From Methanothrix harundinacea (GTDB lineage Archaea; Halobacteriota; Methanosarcinia; Methanotrichales; Methanotrichaceae), in assembly GCA_002502785.1 (NCBI GenBank), contig DAQG01000046.1, positions 1-64,000 on the forward strand: a DNA stretch of 64,000 bases. Reading direction: 5' to 3'. A model generated the notes under the pieces. That model ran no database searches, had not been told where the DNA came from, and saw nothing but the letters and a program-made list of their open reading frames with translations. This document shows positions 55,400 through 64,000 of this stretch, one piece after another. The translations under genes and the position numbers were made by a program. The first letter of the stretch is position 1, and every line of letters begins with the position of its first letter.

Positions 55400-57616
55400 T
55401 CAGCAGCCGGAAGCCTCTTCTGCCAGGGTTTTGGCGGCAACTTGCCAGGAAGATATCTTCTTTTTGTTCAGCCCGGTCTTTTCGGCCAAGTCCTCAGCCT
55501 CGGCTCCGGCGAGATCGAGGGCGGTCTTGACCCCGGCAGCACCGAGCTTTTCCAGGGTCTTGGGGCCGATTCCCGGGATTTTGGCGAGAGCGTCTACCTC
55601 GGCCTTCTTCTTCGCCTCCTCGGCCTTCTTCGCCTGCCACTGATCGAAGTTGCACTTGGGGCAGCCCAGGTCCCAGGGCCGTTTGCCCTTGTTGATTATG
55701 CGGATGTGGTACATCCCGTGCTCTTCGCACACCTTGTCGGTGACGATGATCATCCCGAACTTTGGAAGGGGCAACGTGTTGGTGCAGTCGGGATAGCCCG
55801 TACATCCGATGAACCTGCTGCCGCGTCGTCCCCTCCTGATGATCAACTCCTTGCCGCAGGAAGGACAATTGCCCACGATCTTGTCGGTCCGAAGCCCCTC
55901 TCGAAGGGAGGTCTCTATCTCCTCCTGGTGCTTGAGAAGATCGTCGAAGACGGTGTCCAGCATCGACCTCGACTCCTCGATCACCTCTCCCTCCACGAGA
56001 CGACGTTCGGCGATCTTCGTCATCCCCTCCTCCAAAGTCCGGGTCATCTCCGGTTTGGTGATGGTGGGCGAATGGCGTTCAAGGGCTTCGATCACCGCAT
56101 AAGCGGTGTTCGTCGGTTTCATGGGGTTTCCGTGGACGTAGGCTCTAGCGTATAGTTTGCTTATTATCTCGTGCCTCGTCGACTTCGTCCCCAGGCCCAG
56201 CTCGTCCATCAGCTTCACGAGCCTGCCCTGGCCGTATCTCGAGGGCGGCTGGGTCTCCTTGTCGACGAGCTCTTTTCCGAGGACCGGAAGCCTCTCCCCC
56301 TCGGCTAGTTCGGGCAGGATCTGCTCGGCAGCCTTGCTGTAGGGGTAGCACGCTCTCCAACCGGCCTCGATCTGTCGAGCGCCCATCGCCTTGAAAGGCT
56401 CGCCTCCGATGTCCAGCTTGACGTTCATGACGATCCATCGAGAGGGCTCGGATAGGGTCGCCAAAAAGCGCCGCACTACCAGCTCGTAGATCTTCCATTG
56501 GTCGCTCTTCATATCCTTCTTGGTGGCCGAGGCCGTCGGGTATATGGGCGGATGATCCGTCGATTTTCTCTTCCCTCTGGTCGGCACCATCGGCCCTTTC
56601 AGCACCCTCTCGGCCTCTTCTCGGAACGGCCCCTTCTTGAAGATCGAGACGAGGGCCTTCAGGTCAAGGGTGGTCGGGTAAACCGTGTTTTCGGTTCTGG
56701 GGTAGCTTATGAACCCGCTCGTGTAGAGCCACTCTGCGATCCTCATGGCGTTGGCTGCGGAAAAGCCGATGCTGCTGGCGGCGCTGATGAAGGCGGTGGT
56801 GTCGAAGGGGGCAGGTGGTCTGTCGGTCCTCGTCTTCTCCTTTATGGAGATCACTTCGGCAACGTCGTCGAGGCCGTCAAATATAGACCTCGCCACGTCG
56901 CCCTCCCATATCCTGCCCTTTTCGTGCTTGACCCGGAGGTCCTTTTCGAGGTCGGCGTAGATCTCCCAATACGGCTGGGGCTTAAAGGCCTCGATCTCCT
57001 TCTCCCGATCGACGATCAGGGCCAGGGTCGGGGACTGAACTCTCCCCACCGAGAGAAAGCCCTTCCCGAGCCTTCCAGCGGTGATGGAGATGAACCTGGT
57101 CAGGGCCGCTCCCCAGATCAGGTCCACAACTTGCCTCGCCTCCCCGGAGGATGCGAGATCGAAGTCTACCTCTCCAGGAGATTCGAACGCGTCCAGGATC
57201 TCATCTTTGGTTATGGCGCTGAACCTTACCCTATCGGCTTTGATATCGGGGTTCGCCTCTTCGGCTATCCGGAGCGCCTCGACTCCGATCAGCTCCCCTT
57301 CCCGGTCGTAGTCGGTAGCTATAGTGATCTGATCTACATCTTTTCCGAGATCGTGAAGGGTGGATACTATCTTTGCCTGGGTGGGCTTGGTCACCACCTG
57401 GGCGTGGATCAGGTCTCTGTAGTCCACCTTCTGCCAGTTGTTGTATCCGGGCGGGTAGTCCACCCCGACAATATGGCCGGAGAGGCCCATGACCACCTTG
57501 TCGTCGAAATGAAAAGTCTCGATCCCGTGGACCCTTTTGACCTTGAGCTTTGAGTCGGCGAGAATGTGGGCGATCCGCTTGGCCACGTTGTGCTTTTCCG
57601 CAATGATGAGATGCAT
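55400..57616 (-). CDS. topA: DNA topoisomerase I (type IA) with zinc fingers and helix-hairpin-helix tail
   Basis: A 738-residue enzyme that relaxes negative supercoils. The TOPRIM domain has D102/D104/E107 in TDYDREGELIG. The catalytic tyrosine is Y305 in GFISYPRTENT. Two C-terminal zinc fingers are seen: CPSCGKE...GCTGYPDC, and CEEHG...GCPKC. The last 60 residues (IPGIGPKTLEKLGAAGVKTALDL) are a helix-hairpin-helix that is not part of the classic enzyme. It is convergent with the tRNA pair and divergent from mcr. Confidence 0.95.
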   Translation of the reverse strand: MHLIIAEKHNVAKRIAHILADSKLKVKRVHGIETFHFDDKVVMGLSGHIVGVDYPPGYNNWQKVDYRDLIHAQVVTKPTQAKIVSTLHDLGKDVDQITIATDYDREGELIGVEALRIAEEANPDIKADRVRFSAITKDEILDAFESPGEVDFDLASSGEARQVVDLIWGAALTRFISITAGRLGKGFLSVGRVQSPTLALIVDREKEIEAFKPQPYWEIYADLEKDLRVKHEKGRIWEGDVARSIFDGLDDVAEVISIKEKTRTDRPPAPFDTTAFISAASSIGFSAANAMRIAEWLYTSGFISYPRTENTVYPTTLDLKALVSIFKKGPFREEAERVLKGPMVPTRGKRKSTDHPPIYPTASATKKDMKSDQWKIYELVVRRFLATLSEPSRWIVMNVKLDIGGEPFKAMGARQIEAGWRACYPYSKAAEQILPELAEGERLPVLGKELVDKETQPPSRYGQGRLVKLMDELGLGTKSTRHEIISKLYARAYVHGNPMKPTNTAYAVIEALERHSPTITKPEMTRTLEEGMTKIAERRLVEGEVIEESRSMLDTVFDDLLKHQEEIETSLREGLRTDKIVGNCPSCGKELIIRRGRRGSRFIGCTGYPDCTNTLPLPKFGMIIVTDKVCEEHGMYHIRIINKGKRPWDLGCPKCNFDQWQAKKAEEAKKKAEVDALAKIPGIGPKTLEKLGAAGVKTALDLAGAEAEDLAEKTGLNKKKISSWQVAAKTLAEEASGC

Positions 57617-57794
57617 CCGATCTCCGCCAGTTCTGGAGATAATATAAGTATTTATCGCAGACTTCGATCATCGTGCTGAAGGGGGCAGAGAAGATGCGTG
57701 TTCTGCAGGCGTTTTTTCACCTCCCGGTTTCCCACTCTTTTTACTTCCGGGTTTCGCGCGTCCCTCGCGGCACCTTTCGATCGTTAGTTTACAG

Positions 57795-57808
57795 ATAATA
57801 CGTATTAT
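57795..57808. promoter_or_regulatory. Perfect palindrome ATAATACGTATTAT
   Basis: The 14-bp palindrome lies 455 bp upstream of mcrB and 180 bp upstream of topA. It has the symmetry of a dimeric regulator's site. No regulator can be named. Confidence 0.5.
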
Positions 57809-58073
57809 GTGCAAACGGTTGGAGACTGTCAAGCTCATGTAACACAATTACATACATTCGGTATTCCTCTTACAAAATTTAACTTGATATCGAGTGTTCA
57901 TGCGGAGTACAGCAAGTCTAATATATAGGCATCATTTGAGCACTAAACCGGGAAACGTCCTATTTTAGACCACATTATCCAGATGTATCATCGTTATTTT
58001 GCACCATCCGTCCATTTGGCTATTTTTTTGCGATTTCTTACATTCTGGGGATCATATTTCAACATATTCGAAT

Positions 58074-58096
58074 AAATGCATTGTTATGAAATGCAT
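58074..58096 (+). promoter_or_regulatory. Direct repeat AAATGCAT x2 upstream of the mcr TATA
   Basis: Two identical octamers begin at 58074 and 58089, 15 bp apart, ending 10 bp before the TATA box. Each contains the palindrome ATGCAT. Their place suggests an activator or TFB-recruiting site. Confidence 0.5.
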
Positions 58097-58101
58097 CGCG
58101 C

Positions 58102-58116
58102 AAAAACTTTAAGTAG
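58102..58116 (+). promoter_or_regulatory. mcr promoter (BRE and TATA)
   Basis: aaaaactttaagtag reads as a purine-rich BRE followed by TTTAAGTA. Transcription would start near 58136, giving a leader of about 128 nt to mcrB. Confidence 0.6.
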
Positions 58117-58170
58117 CGATATCACCATGGAGAGTTAGGCGGGAGACTGTAGTAGAGAGGATCATTGCCG

Positions 58171-58201
58171 GGTATGATAACACTGGACAGCATATCATAC
58201 C
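58171..58201 (+). promoter_or_regulatory. Hairpin in the mcr mRNA leader
   Basis: GGTATGATA and TATCATACC are perfect 9-bp arms around a 13-nt loop. They lie in the predicted leader 63 nt before mcrB. The hairpin may stabilise or regulate the very abundant mcr mRNA. Confidence 0.6.
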
Positions 58202-58263
58202 GTTCGCACCGGCTGCCCCAATTCGTTCAGTTTTCTGCTAAAAGGTAAAGGTGGAAAAAGAAC

Positions 58264-59568
58264 GTGTCTGACAAAATAGACCTCTATAGTGACCGTGGCG
58301 TTCTTTTAAAGAGTGACGTTGACCTGAGCGCCGTCAGCCCACTCAAGAACGCGGCGATGAAGAAACTGATCAACCTGACCAAGCGGACCGTTGCGGTCAA
58401 CCTGGCAGGAATCGAGAACGCGCTGAAGACCGGAAAGGTCGGCGGGCAGGGCAGGCAGATCAAGGGACGCGAGCTCAAGTACGACGTCACCGCCAACGCC
58501 GATGCTCTCGCCGCCAGCATCAAGAGTTTGCTCCAGGTCGATGAGGGTGACGACACCAACGTTAAGATACTGGGTGGAGGAAAGCAGCTTCTGGTTCAGG
58601 TCCCCACCGCCAGGGTCGACGTTGCATCCGAGTTCGTCGTCGGAATGACCGCCGCAGCCGCAGCTGCCACCGAGGCGATCATAGGGCAGTTCAACGCCAG
58701 CATGTACGACGCGCCCATGGTCCACGCTGCAGTCTGGGGCCAGTACCCCCACACCGTTCCTATGTCCGGCGGAAACATCGCATCTGTTCTCAACATCCCC
58801 CAGAACGATGAGGGTCTCGGCTTCGCTCTCAGGAACGTCATGGCCAACCACCTTGCCGCCATCTGCAAGAGGAACGCCATGAACACCGCCGCTCTGTCAT
58901 CCATCCTCGAGCAGATCGGAAACTTCGAGATGGGCAACGCCATAGGCATCTTCGAGAGGCACCAGTTGCTCGGCCTCGCCTACCAGGGCCTTAACGCCGA
59001 CAACATGGTCTACGACCTCGTCAAGTCCAACGGCAAGACCGGAACCATCGGAACCGTCGTCCAGTCCACCGTTGAGAGGGCCCTTGAGGACGGAGTCATC
59101 AAGGCCGGCGAGAAGCTCCCCTCCGGATTCGTCATGTACGAGGCAAACGACGTCTCCAAGTGGAACGCTTACTGTGCAGCAGGCACTCTCGCAGCCACCA
59201 TGGTCAACTGCGGTGCCCTGAGAGGCGCTCAGGCAGTATCCTCAACCCTGCTTTACTTCAACGACGTCATCGAGAAAGAGACCGCTCTGCCAGGCTGCGA
59301 CTGGGGCAAGGTCATGGGAACCGCCGTCGGTTTCTCCTTCTTCAGCCACTCCATCTACGGCGGCGGCGGACCCGGTGTCTTCAACGGCAACCACGTCGTG
59401 ACGAGGCACTCCAGAGGATTCGCTATCCCCTGCGTGGCCGCAGCAGTTGCTCTTGACGCCGGTACCCAGATGTTCACCCCGGAGATGACTTCCGGACTGG
59501 TCGGAGCCGTTTACGGAGAGATCAAGGAGTTCCGCGAGCCTATCATCTCAGTTGCGGAGGCTGTATAG
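58264..59568 (+). CDS. mcrB: Methyl-coenzyme M reductase, beta subunit
   Basis: A 434-residue subunit of the alpha2-beta2-gamma2 enzyme that makes methane from methyl-CoM and CoB. It begins with GTG behind [24 protein letters not shown] is the conserved N-terminus, and [25 protein letters not shown] with [17 protein letters not shown] is the highly conserved end near the F430 pocket. Synonymous codon choice is strongly biased towards C, as in abundant proteins. First gene of the operon. Confidence 0.98.
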   Translation: MSDKIDLYSDRGVLLKSDVDLSAVSPLKNAAMKKLINLTKRTVAVNLAGIENALKTGKVGGQGRQIKGRELKYDVTANADALAASIKSLLQVDEGDDTNVKILGGGKQLLVQVPTARVDVASEFVVGMTAAAAAATEAIIGQFNASMYDAPMVHAAVWGQYPHTVPMSGGNIASVLNIPQNDEGLGFALRNVMANHLAAICKRNAMNTAALSSILEQIGNFEMGNAIGIFERHQLLGLAYQGLNADNMVYDLVKSNGKTGTIGTVVQSTVERALEDGVIKAGEKLPSGFVMYEANDVSKWNAYCAAGTLAATMVNCGALRGAQAVSSTLLYFNDVIEKETALPGCDWGKVMGTAVGFSFFSHSIYGGGGPGVFNGNHVVTRHSRGFAIPCVAAAVALDAGTQMFTPEMTSGLVGAVYGEIKEFREPIISVAEAV

Positions 59569-59583
59569 ATAGGTTGGGTATGC

Positions 59584-60078
59584 ATGGTCACTAAATCAGA
59601 CACGGAACCGGTCCAGATTGAGATCTTCCCTCGAAGGTTTCTCAACCCGGACACTGCTCAGCGCCTCCTCGACGAGATCTACAGGTCAGAGGGGGTCCTC
59701 AGGATAATGATCCAGGGGCCAAACCTTCCGAGGGAGGTACCCTATGGTCCAGCGAAGGGCACTCCCATCGAGGAGCATAAGAATTTGCTCCTTACGCTGG
59801 GGGATCAAGCTCTTGAGTTGAAGGTGAAAGTTGGCAGGATCGGGCTGGAGCTGGAGAGCGAAGAACATATTGAAGGCGTAAGAGCTGCGTGTGAGCGAAC
59901 GTTGCCCTTTTCCTTCAGTATCAAAAAACGGAAGCTCTTTCACAACAAGCTGACCGTCTCGGATTACGCGAAGTACGGAAGCAAGGTGGAGGACGAGAGA
60001 ATCCTTGGACTGGTCGATCCGAAGGCCAAAAAGGAAAAAAACCTGGCCATGTTGTCTGATAGCAGAGGTGACTCGTAA
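59584..60078 (+). CDS. mcrD: Methyl-coenzyme M reductase operon protein D
   Basis: A 164-residue accessory protein, not part of the mature enzyme, thought to help deliver F430 to apo-MCR. VQIEIFPRRFLNPDTAQRLLDEIYR and GPNLPREVPYGPAKGTP are typical. Codon bias is weaker than in mcrB, mcrG and mcrA, which suggests lower expression. The 24-nt gap to mcrG leaves no room for mcrC. Confidence 0.95.
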   Translation: MVTKSDTEPVQIEIFPRRFLNPDTAQRLLDEIYRSEGVLRIMIQGPNLPREVPYGPAKGTPIEEHKNLLLTLGDQALELKVKVGRIGLELESEEHIEGVRAACERTLPFSFSIKKRKLFHNKLTVSDYAKYGSKVEDERILGLVDPKAKKEKNLAMLSDSRGDS

Positions 60079-60102
60079 CATTTTCACAAGGAGGTTTAGG
60101 AT

Positions 60103-60870
60103 ATGGCATACAAACCCCAATTTTATCCCGGCACTACGTCTGTTGGCGTGAACAGGCGCAAGCACATGTCCGGCGATCTGGAGAAGCTGAGAGATATCTC
60201 CGATGCCGACGTCGTAACTATAATGGGCCACAGGGCCCCCGGTGCAGATTACCCCAGCACCCACCCACCCCTGGCCGAGATGGGCGAGCCCGACTGTCCC
60301 ATAAGGCAGCTTGTAGAGCCCACCCCCGGCGCAGCTGCTGGAGACCGAATCAGGTACTCCCAGTTCGCTGACTCCATGTACAACGCTCCCGCCATTCCAT
60401 ACTGGAGAAGCTACTGGGGAGCAATCAACTGCAGAGGCGCAGACCCAGGAACTCTCTCAGGCCGACAGATCATCGAGGCCAGAGAGAGAGACATAGAGCA
60501 GTACACTAAGGTCCAGATGGACTCCGAGATGACCGACGTAGCTCTCTGTTCCATGAGAGGCTGCACTGTTCACGGCCACTCCCTGAGGCTTCAGGAGGAC
60601 GGCATGATGTTCGACATGCTGGCCAGGACAGAGATGGGCGCTGACGGCAACGTATACTACGTCAAGGACCAGGTCGGTATCCCCCTCGACAGGAAAGTCA
60701 ACGTTGGAAAGGGCATGAGCGAGGCGGAGGTCGCCAAGAGGACCACCATCTTCAGGCACGACAACATACCTTTCGGCGGGGCACAGGGCGCAAGGAAGTT
60801 CGATGAGGGTCTGATCGCTCTGCACCACATGTGGGAGCGCAGAAGCAAGTGGGGCTACAGGCCAGAGTAA
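60103..60870 (+). CDS. mcrG: Methyl-coenzyme M reductase, gamma subunit
   Basis: 255 residues. AYKPQFYPGTTSVGVNRRKHMS is the conserved N-terminus; VVTIMGHRAPGADYPSTHPPLAEMGEPDCPIR is diagnostic. AAGGAGGTTTAGGAT directly before the ATG is a very strong Shine-Dalgarno, in keeping with high translation. The C-terminus is RRSKWGYRPE. Sixteen bases separate it from mcrA. Confidence 0.98.
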   Translation: MAYKPQFYPGTTSVGVNRRKHMSGDLEKLRDISDADVVTIMGHRAPGADYPSTHPPLAEMGEPDCPIRQLVEPTPGAAAGDRIRYSQFADSMYNAPAIPYWRSYWGAINCRGADPGTLSGRQIIEARERDIEQYTKVQMDSEMTDVALCSMRGCTVHGHSLRLQEDGMMFDMLARTEMGADGNVYYVKDQVGIPLDRKVNVGKGMSEAEVAKRTTIFRHDNIPFGGAQGARKFDEGLIALHHMWERRSKWGYRPE

Positions 60871-60886
60871 ATGGTGGTGAGATAAG

Positions 60887-62566
60887 ATGGGAAAAATTCA
60901 TTCTAAGAAGCTTTTCGTAAAGGCTCTCAACAAGAAGTTCGGAAAGGAATTGGACCTTTCCGGAAAGACGACCACTTATGAGAGAAAGGGTCCCACGCAG
61001 AATGCCCGTAAGGTAGAGTTCATGGAGGCCTCCAAGAAGCTGGAAGGCAAGAGAGGTATCTCCTTCTACAACCCGTACGTCCACGCTGGCGGTGTTCCGC
61101 TGGGTCAGAGGCAGCTCGTACCCTACAAGCTCTCCACCACCGAGTATGTCGTAGAGGGTGACGACCTTCACTTCGTAAACAACCCCGCCATGCAGCAGAT
61201 GTGGGACGACATCAGAAGGACCATCGTGGTCGGTCTGGACATGACCCACGAAGTGCTGGAGAAGAGGCTGGGCAAAGAAGTCACTCCCGAGACGATCAAC
61301 AACTATCTCGAGATTCTGAACCACGCCATGCCAGGCGCAGCCGTGGTCCAGGAGCACATGGTCGAGACCCACCCCGGTCTTGTCGACGACTGTAACGTCA
61401 GGATCTTCACTGGCGACGACGACCTCGCAGACGAGATCGATGACCAGTACGTCATCGACATCAACGCGCTCTTCCCCGCCGACCAGGCTGAGGAGATCAA
61501 GGCCGCCATGGGCAAGACCACCTGGCAGGCTATCCACATCCCGACCATCGTCTCGAGGACTTGTGACGGCGGTACCACCTCCAGGTGGAGCGCCATGCAG
61601 TTGTCCATGACCTTCATCGACGCCTACAACATGTGCGCCGGTGAGGCCGCTGTGGCTGACCTCGCCTTCGCCGCAAAGCACGCTGCCGTCATCCAGATGG
61701 CCGACATGCTTCCCGCGAGAAGGGCCAGAGGCCCCAACGAGCCCGGTGGAGTTAGCTTCGGCTTCCTCTCTGACATGGTCCAGACTTCCAGGACCAAGCC
61801 CGACGACCCGCCACAGGTCTCCCTGAACGTGGTCGCTGCCGGAACTATGCTCTACGACCAGATCTGGCTCGGGAGCTACATGTCCGGTGGTGTCGGGTTC
61901 ACCCAGTACGCCACTGCAGCCTACACCAACGACATCCTGGACGACTACTCCTACTATGGCTGCGACTACGCCATAGACAAGTACGGCGACTGGTGCAGCG
62001 CGCCTGTCGACCTGGAGACCGCCAAGGACATCGCCACCGAGACGACCCTCTACGGCATAGAGCAGTACGAGGCCTTCCCGACCGTTCTCGAGGACCACTT
62101 CGGTGGGTCCCAGAGGGCTTCCGTCCTGGCCGCCGCTTCCGGTATCTCCTCTGCCTGCGCCACCGGAAACAGCCAGATCGGTTTGGCTGGCTGGTATTGC
62201 AGCATGCTGGTGCACAAGGAGGCCTGGGGAAGACTGGGCTTCTTCGGATACGACCTGCAGGACCAGTGCGGTCCGACCAACGTCTTCAGCTACCAGGGCG
62301 ACGAGGGCAGCCCCGTCGAGCTGAGAGGCCCCAACTATCCGAACTACGCGATGAACGTCGGTCACCAGGGCGAGTATGCAGGCATCTCCTGCGCAGCTCA
62401 CGCTGCCCGCAAGGACGCCTACACTCTCAACCCCCTGATCAAGGTGACCTTCGCGAACCCGGCGCTGATCTTCGACTTCGCCGACGTCAGGAAGGAGTTC
62501 GGAAAGGGCGGTGCCAGAGAGTTCCGCGCGGCCGGCGAGAGATCCTTGGTCATGCCCGCAGTGTAG
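60887..62566 (+). CDS. mcrA: Methyl-coenzyme M reductase, alpha subunit
   Basis: 559 residues with the catalytic F430 pocket. By alignment of remembered motifs the modified residues are: N-methylhistidine H265 in AAKHAAVIQ, methylarginine R279 in [14 protein letters not shown], thioglycine G454 in GFFGYDLQD and cysteine C461 in DQCGPTN. The active-site tyrosines lie in [16 protein letters not shown] and [23 protein letters not shown] precedes the ATG. Strong codon bias. It is followed by a terminator. Confidence 0.99.
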   Translation: MGKIHSKKLFVKALNKKFGKELDLSGKTTTYERKGPTQNARKVEFMEASKKLEGKRGISFYNPYVHAGGVPLGQRQLVPYKLSTTEYVVEGDDLHFVNNPAMQQMWDDIRRTIVVGLDMTHEVLEKRLGKEVTPETINNYLEILNHAMPGAAVVQEHMVETHPGLVDDCNVRIFTGDDDLADEIDDQYVIDINALFPADQAEEIKAAMGKTTWQAIHIPTIVSRTCDGGTTSRWSAMQLSMTFIDAYNMCAGEAAVADLAFAAKHAAVIQMADMLPARRARGPNEPGGVSFGFLSDMVQTSRTKPDDPPQVSLNVVAAGTMLYDQIWLGSYMSGGVGFTQYATAAYTNDILDDYSYYGCDYAIDKYGDWCSAPVDLETAKDIATETTLYGIEQYEAFPTVLEDHFGGSQRASVLAAASGISSACATGNSQIGLAGWYCSMLVHKEAWGRLGFFGYDLQDQCGPTNVFSYQGDEGSPVELRGPNYPNYAMNVGHQGEYAGISCAAHAARKDAYTLNPLIKVTFANPALIFDFADVRKEFGKGGAREFRAAGERSLVMPAV

Positions 62567-62589
62567 GCGTTTCGCCTACACCCTTTTTC
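62561..62589 (+). terminator. mcr operon terminator hairpin and T-tract
   Basis: GTGTAGGCG and CGCCTACAC are perfect 9-bp arms with a TTT loop; CCTTTTT follows. The arm includes the mcrA stop codon (gtg tag), so the stem begins at the last codon. It is one of the clearest terminators in the window. Confidence 0.85.
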
Positions 62590-62600
62590 CATTTATTTTT

Positions 62601-62623
62601 CCGACTCAACGTCGGTCGTTTTT
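62601..62623 (+). terminator. Second hairpin after mcrA
   Basis: CCGAC (62601) and GTCGG (62611) make a 5-bp stem followed by tcgttttt. It could back up the first terminator. Confidence 0.45.
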
Positions 62624-62768
62624 GGTCAGTTCGATTATAACGTCAATTCCGAGTTTACAATCGCGTCGGATTTGATCTACTAAAAATAGCCGCTCGACGT
62701 CCCTCGGTTGAAACGTTACGATAAATATATTCAATAAAAAATAATTTTTAGGGTTTATATGCTAGATT

Positions 62769-63986
62769 TCATACGCCCAGGCCGTTTATCTCCTCGATCA
62801 GGTCCGTGAAGGCCTCGACCTCCACCTCCATCACCTCTTCAGGCGTCATGCTGATGCTCATCTCACCGTCGACGGTTAACCGGTCTGGGCCTCTCCTCAC
62901 GAGCCTTGCGACGCCGTCTCTTGAGAGCGCTTTTCTGATGTCGGAGTCGCAGGCCATCGCCCTTCCCGGCAGGATCACCGTCTCCTTCACCTCGGATAGG
63001 TCGAGGTTGATCAGGTCCTGGATGGTTATCAGGCAGCCTATGTCTTTGTTGACCGGGACGACGTTCACCTGGTCGCTGAGCTCTTCAAATATGGCCGAGA
63101 GGAGGGGGTGGGCGACGGAGCTGGTGATGAGGGTCGCCCCCTTCTGAACTGCTGGAAGTCTTGCGATCTGATCTTTGTGGTGCGCCAGGGCGAAGGGGGA
63201 TTTTGTTACGGGGTCCCATAGGGGGGTTCCAGCCACCCTGAAGGAGTACCTCTCGTTCGTCTCGGTGACGATATCTTTGAACTCCTCCACCGAATGGGGT
63301 ACTACGCCGGGGATGATCGGCTCGTTTCCGAGGATTAGGCCCTGCTCTCTCTCGTTTGCAAACCTCATCAGGATCAGGTTTTTGACCCCCATCTCTTCGA
63401 GGTCCTGGCAGGTCCGGTCGAGCTCTGGACCGTCGTTGACGCCCGGTATCAGCACGGAGGCGGCGTAGACGTCGCAGCTTTCGGCGAAGGTCCGAAGGTT
63501 TGCAAGAGCCGCCTCAGGGTGACGGTCGTTCATGTACTTTCCGCGAAGCTCGGGATCTGTGGAGAAGACGGTGAAGGAGACCTCCTTCACACCGGCATCG
63601 ATCAGATCCTCGGCCTCATTTCCCTTGGTGAATCCCTTGCCGCTGGTGTAACCGAGATGGATCGGGACGGAACCCTGGCCCACAATGCGGGCGAGGGGCA
63701 GAAGCTGGGGGTAGCAGCTGAGGTCGCCCCCGCCGCTGATGGTCACCTTGTCGGGCTTCTTGCCGAAGGCGGCCCCGGCCACCTCCATCGCCACCGTCTG
63801 CATCGGTTTGAAGCCGGGATAGCCCTCCACGATCGCCCGGCTGCAGTAGTCGCAGCCCTTCTGGAAAGGAAGACAGTGCTTGCATCCCAAAGGTTTGATC
63901 ACCTTTACGCCCTTGAAGTAGCAGTAGCTGCAAAACCCCTTACAGTCGTGGCCCGGTCGACCTCCAACGTCCGCCAGTATCTCCAT
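62769..63986 (-). CDS. mmp10: Methanogenesis marker 10: B12-dependent radical SAM protein arginine methyltransferase
   Basis: A 405-residue enzyme that C-methylates the active-site arginine of McrA. The radical SAM cluster is CKGFCSYC (CxxxCxxC) near residue 16. Additional cysteines follow (GCKHC, GCDYC), then the SAM-binding TISGGGDLSCYPQLLPLA. IHLGYTSGKGFTK and RFANEREQGLILGNEPIIPGV are conserved. It is convergent with mcrA, the gene for its substrate. The start is 14 nt from the window edge, so its promoter is not seen. Confidence 0.93.
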   Translation of the reverse strand: MEILADVGGRPGHDCKGFCSYCYFKGVKVIKPLGCKHCLPFQKGCDYCSRAIVEGYPGFKPMQTVAMEVAGAAFGKKPDKVTISGGGDLSCYPQLLPLARIVGQGSVPIHLGYTSGKGFTKGNEAEDLIDAGVKEVSFTVFSTDPELRGKYMNDRHPEAALANLRTFAESCDVYAASVLIPGVNDGPELDRTCQDLEEMGVKNLILMRFANEREQGLILGNEPIIPGVVPHSVEEFKDIVTETNERYSFRVAGTPLWDPVTKSPFALAHHKDQIARLPAVQKGATLITSSVAHPLLSAIFEELSDQVNVVPVNKDIGCLITIQDLINLDLSEVKETVILPGRAMACDSDIRKALSRDGVARLVRRGPDRLTVDGEMSISMTPEEVMEVEVEAFTDLIEEINGLGV

Positions 63987-64000
63987 CCAGCAACTCTCCG

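Larger units (their letters stand above)
57617..58263. promoter_or_regulatory. mcr regulatory region
   Basis: This gene-free stretch of almost 650 nt separates topA from mcrB. It includes a perfect palindrome at 57795, an AAATGCAT pair at 58074 and 58089, a TATA at 58107 and a leader hairpin at 58171, each listed separately. The middle (57840-58060) is AT-rich, without a gene. Confidence 0.7.

Noticed and set aside
60752..62401. 549-codon frame antisense to mcrA
   Set aside because: It results from the strong codon bias of mcrA; composition (V, G, D, H) is not that of a protein.

Overview
The window is a stretch of a methanogenic archaeon's chromosome. An mcrB-mcrD-mcrG-mcrA operon with its post-translational modifier mmp10, component A2 (atwA), SepCysS, archaeal RadA, pelota and a full archaeal S10/spc ribosomal cluster leave no doubt about that. 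An acetate transporter of the AceP/SatP type and a locus with the architecture of the filR1-filI-filR2 signalling genes point to an aceticlastic Methanothrix (Methanosaeta), probably M. harundinacea or a close relative. That species-level guess rests on recognised families, not on a database comparison. Many genes start with TTG or GTG behind a good Shine-Dalgarno, and many others look leaderless, with a TATA box about 25 nt upstream of the start codon.

Layout. 1-5.5 kb: a partial HTH regulator, a degraded spacer, tRNA-Gly, SepCysS, a GDPD phosphodiesterase fused to a Cys-rich domain, a repeat-bearing secreted protein, a TIM-barrel isomerase and archaeal NAC. 5.5-13.8 kb: the acetate transporter, a DUF4405 membrane protein, a protein with a TIR/deoxyribosyltransferase-like C-terminus, a gamma-class carbonic anhydrase, an OFA-type MFS transporter, an iron-sulfur flavoprotein, meso-diaminopimelate dehydrogenase (unusual in archaea) and a YkgJ-type Cys-cluster protein. 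13.8-20.5 kb: a minus-strand run of metG, atwA, RPA, radA and phosphoglycolate phosphatase. 21-28.1 kb: the Fil-like signalling locus, whose single-domain response regulator is frameshifted here, then an AT-richer stretch with a decayed transporter remnant, a NapH-like polyferredoxin and an ATC-hydrolase-like protein.

28.2-44.2 kb is one almost gapless minus-strand superoperon. It begins with a SPOUT methyltransferase, runs through uL3 to uL15 and SecY, and ends with the DUF106 insertase, cytidylate kinase, Cbf5 and an intron-containing tRNA-Ser. Genes often found inside this block in other archaea (an eIF1-type gene beside uL29, adenylate kinase after secY) are absent. A 50-residue uS14 gene lies inside it, and uS3 carries an acidic tandem-repeat tail.

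44.3-57.6 kb is accessory and informational: a TIR plus zinc-ribbon protein, a decayed acetyltransferase, a TRAM protein, small hypothetical genes, a thioesterase, a GNAT, an HTH/metalloprotease pair, a DnaJ-type zinc miniprotein, a CDP-alcohol phosphatidyltransferase, an Lrp regulator with an aminotransferase, tRNA-Thr, a tRNA thiolase, pelota, tRNA-Asn, tRNA-CAT and topoisomerase I. 57.6-64 kb holds a long regulatory region with palindromes, direct repeats and a leader hairpin, then mcrBDGA (no mcrC), a clear hairpin/T-tract terminator, and convergent mmp10, which methylates an arginine of the McrA encoded next to it.

No CRISPR array, intact insertion sequence, prophage or rRNA gene was seen.
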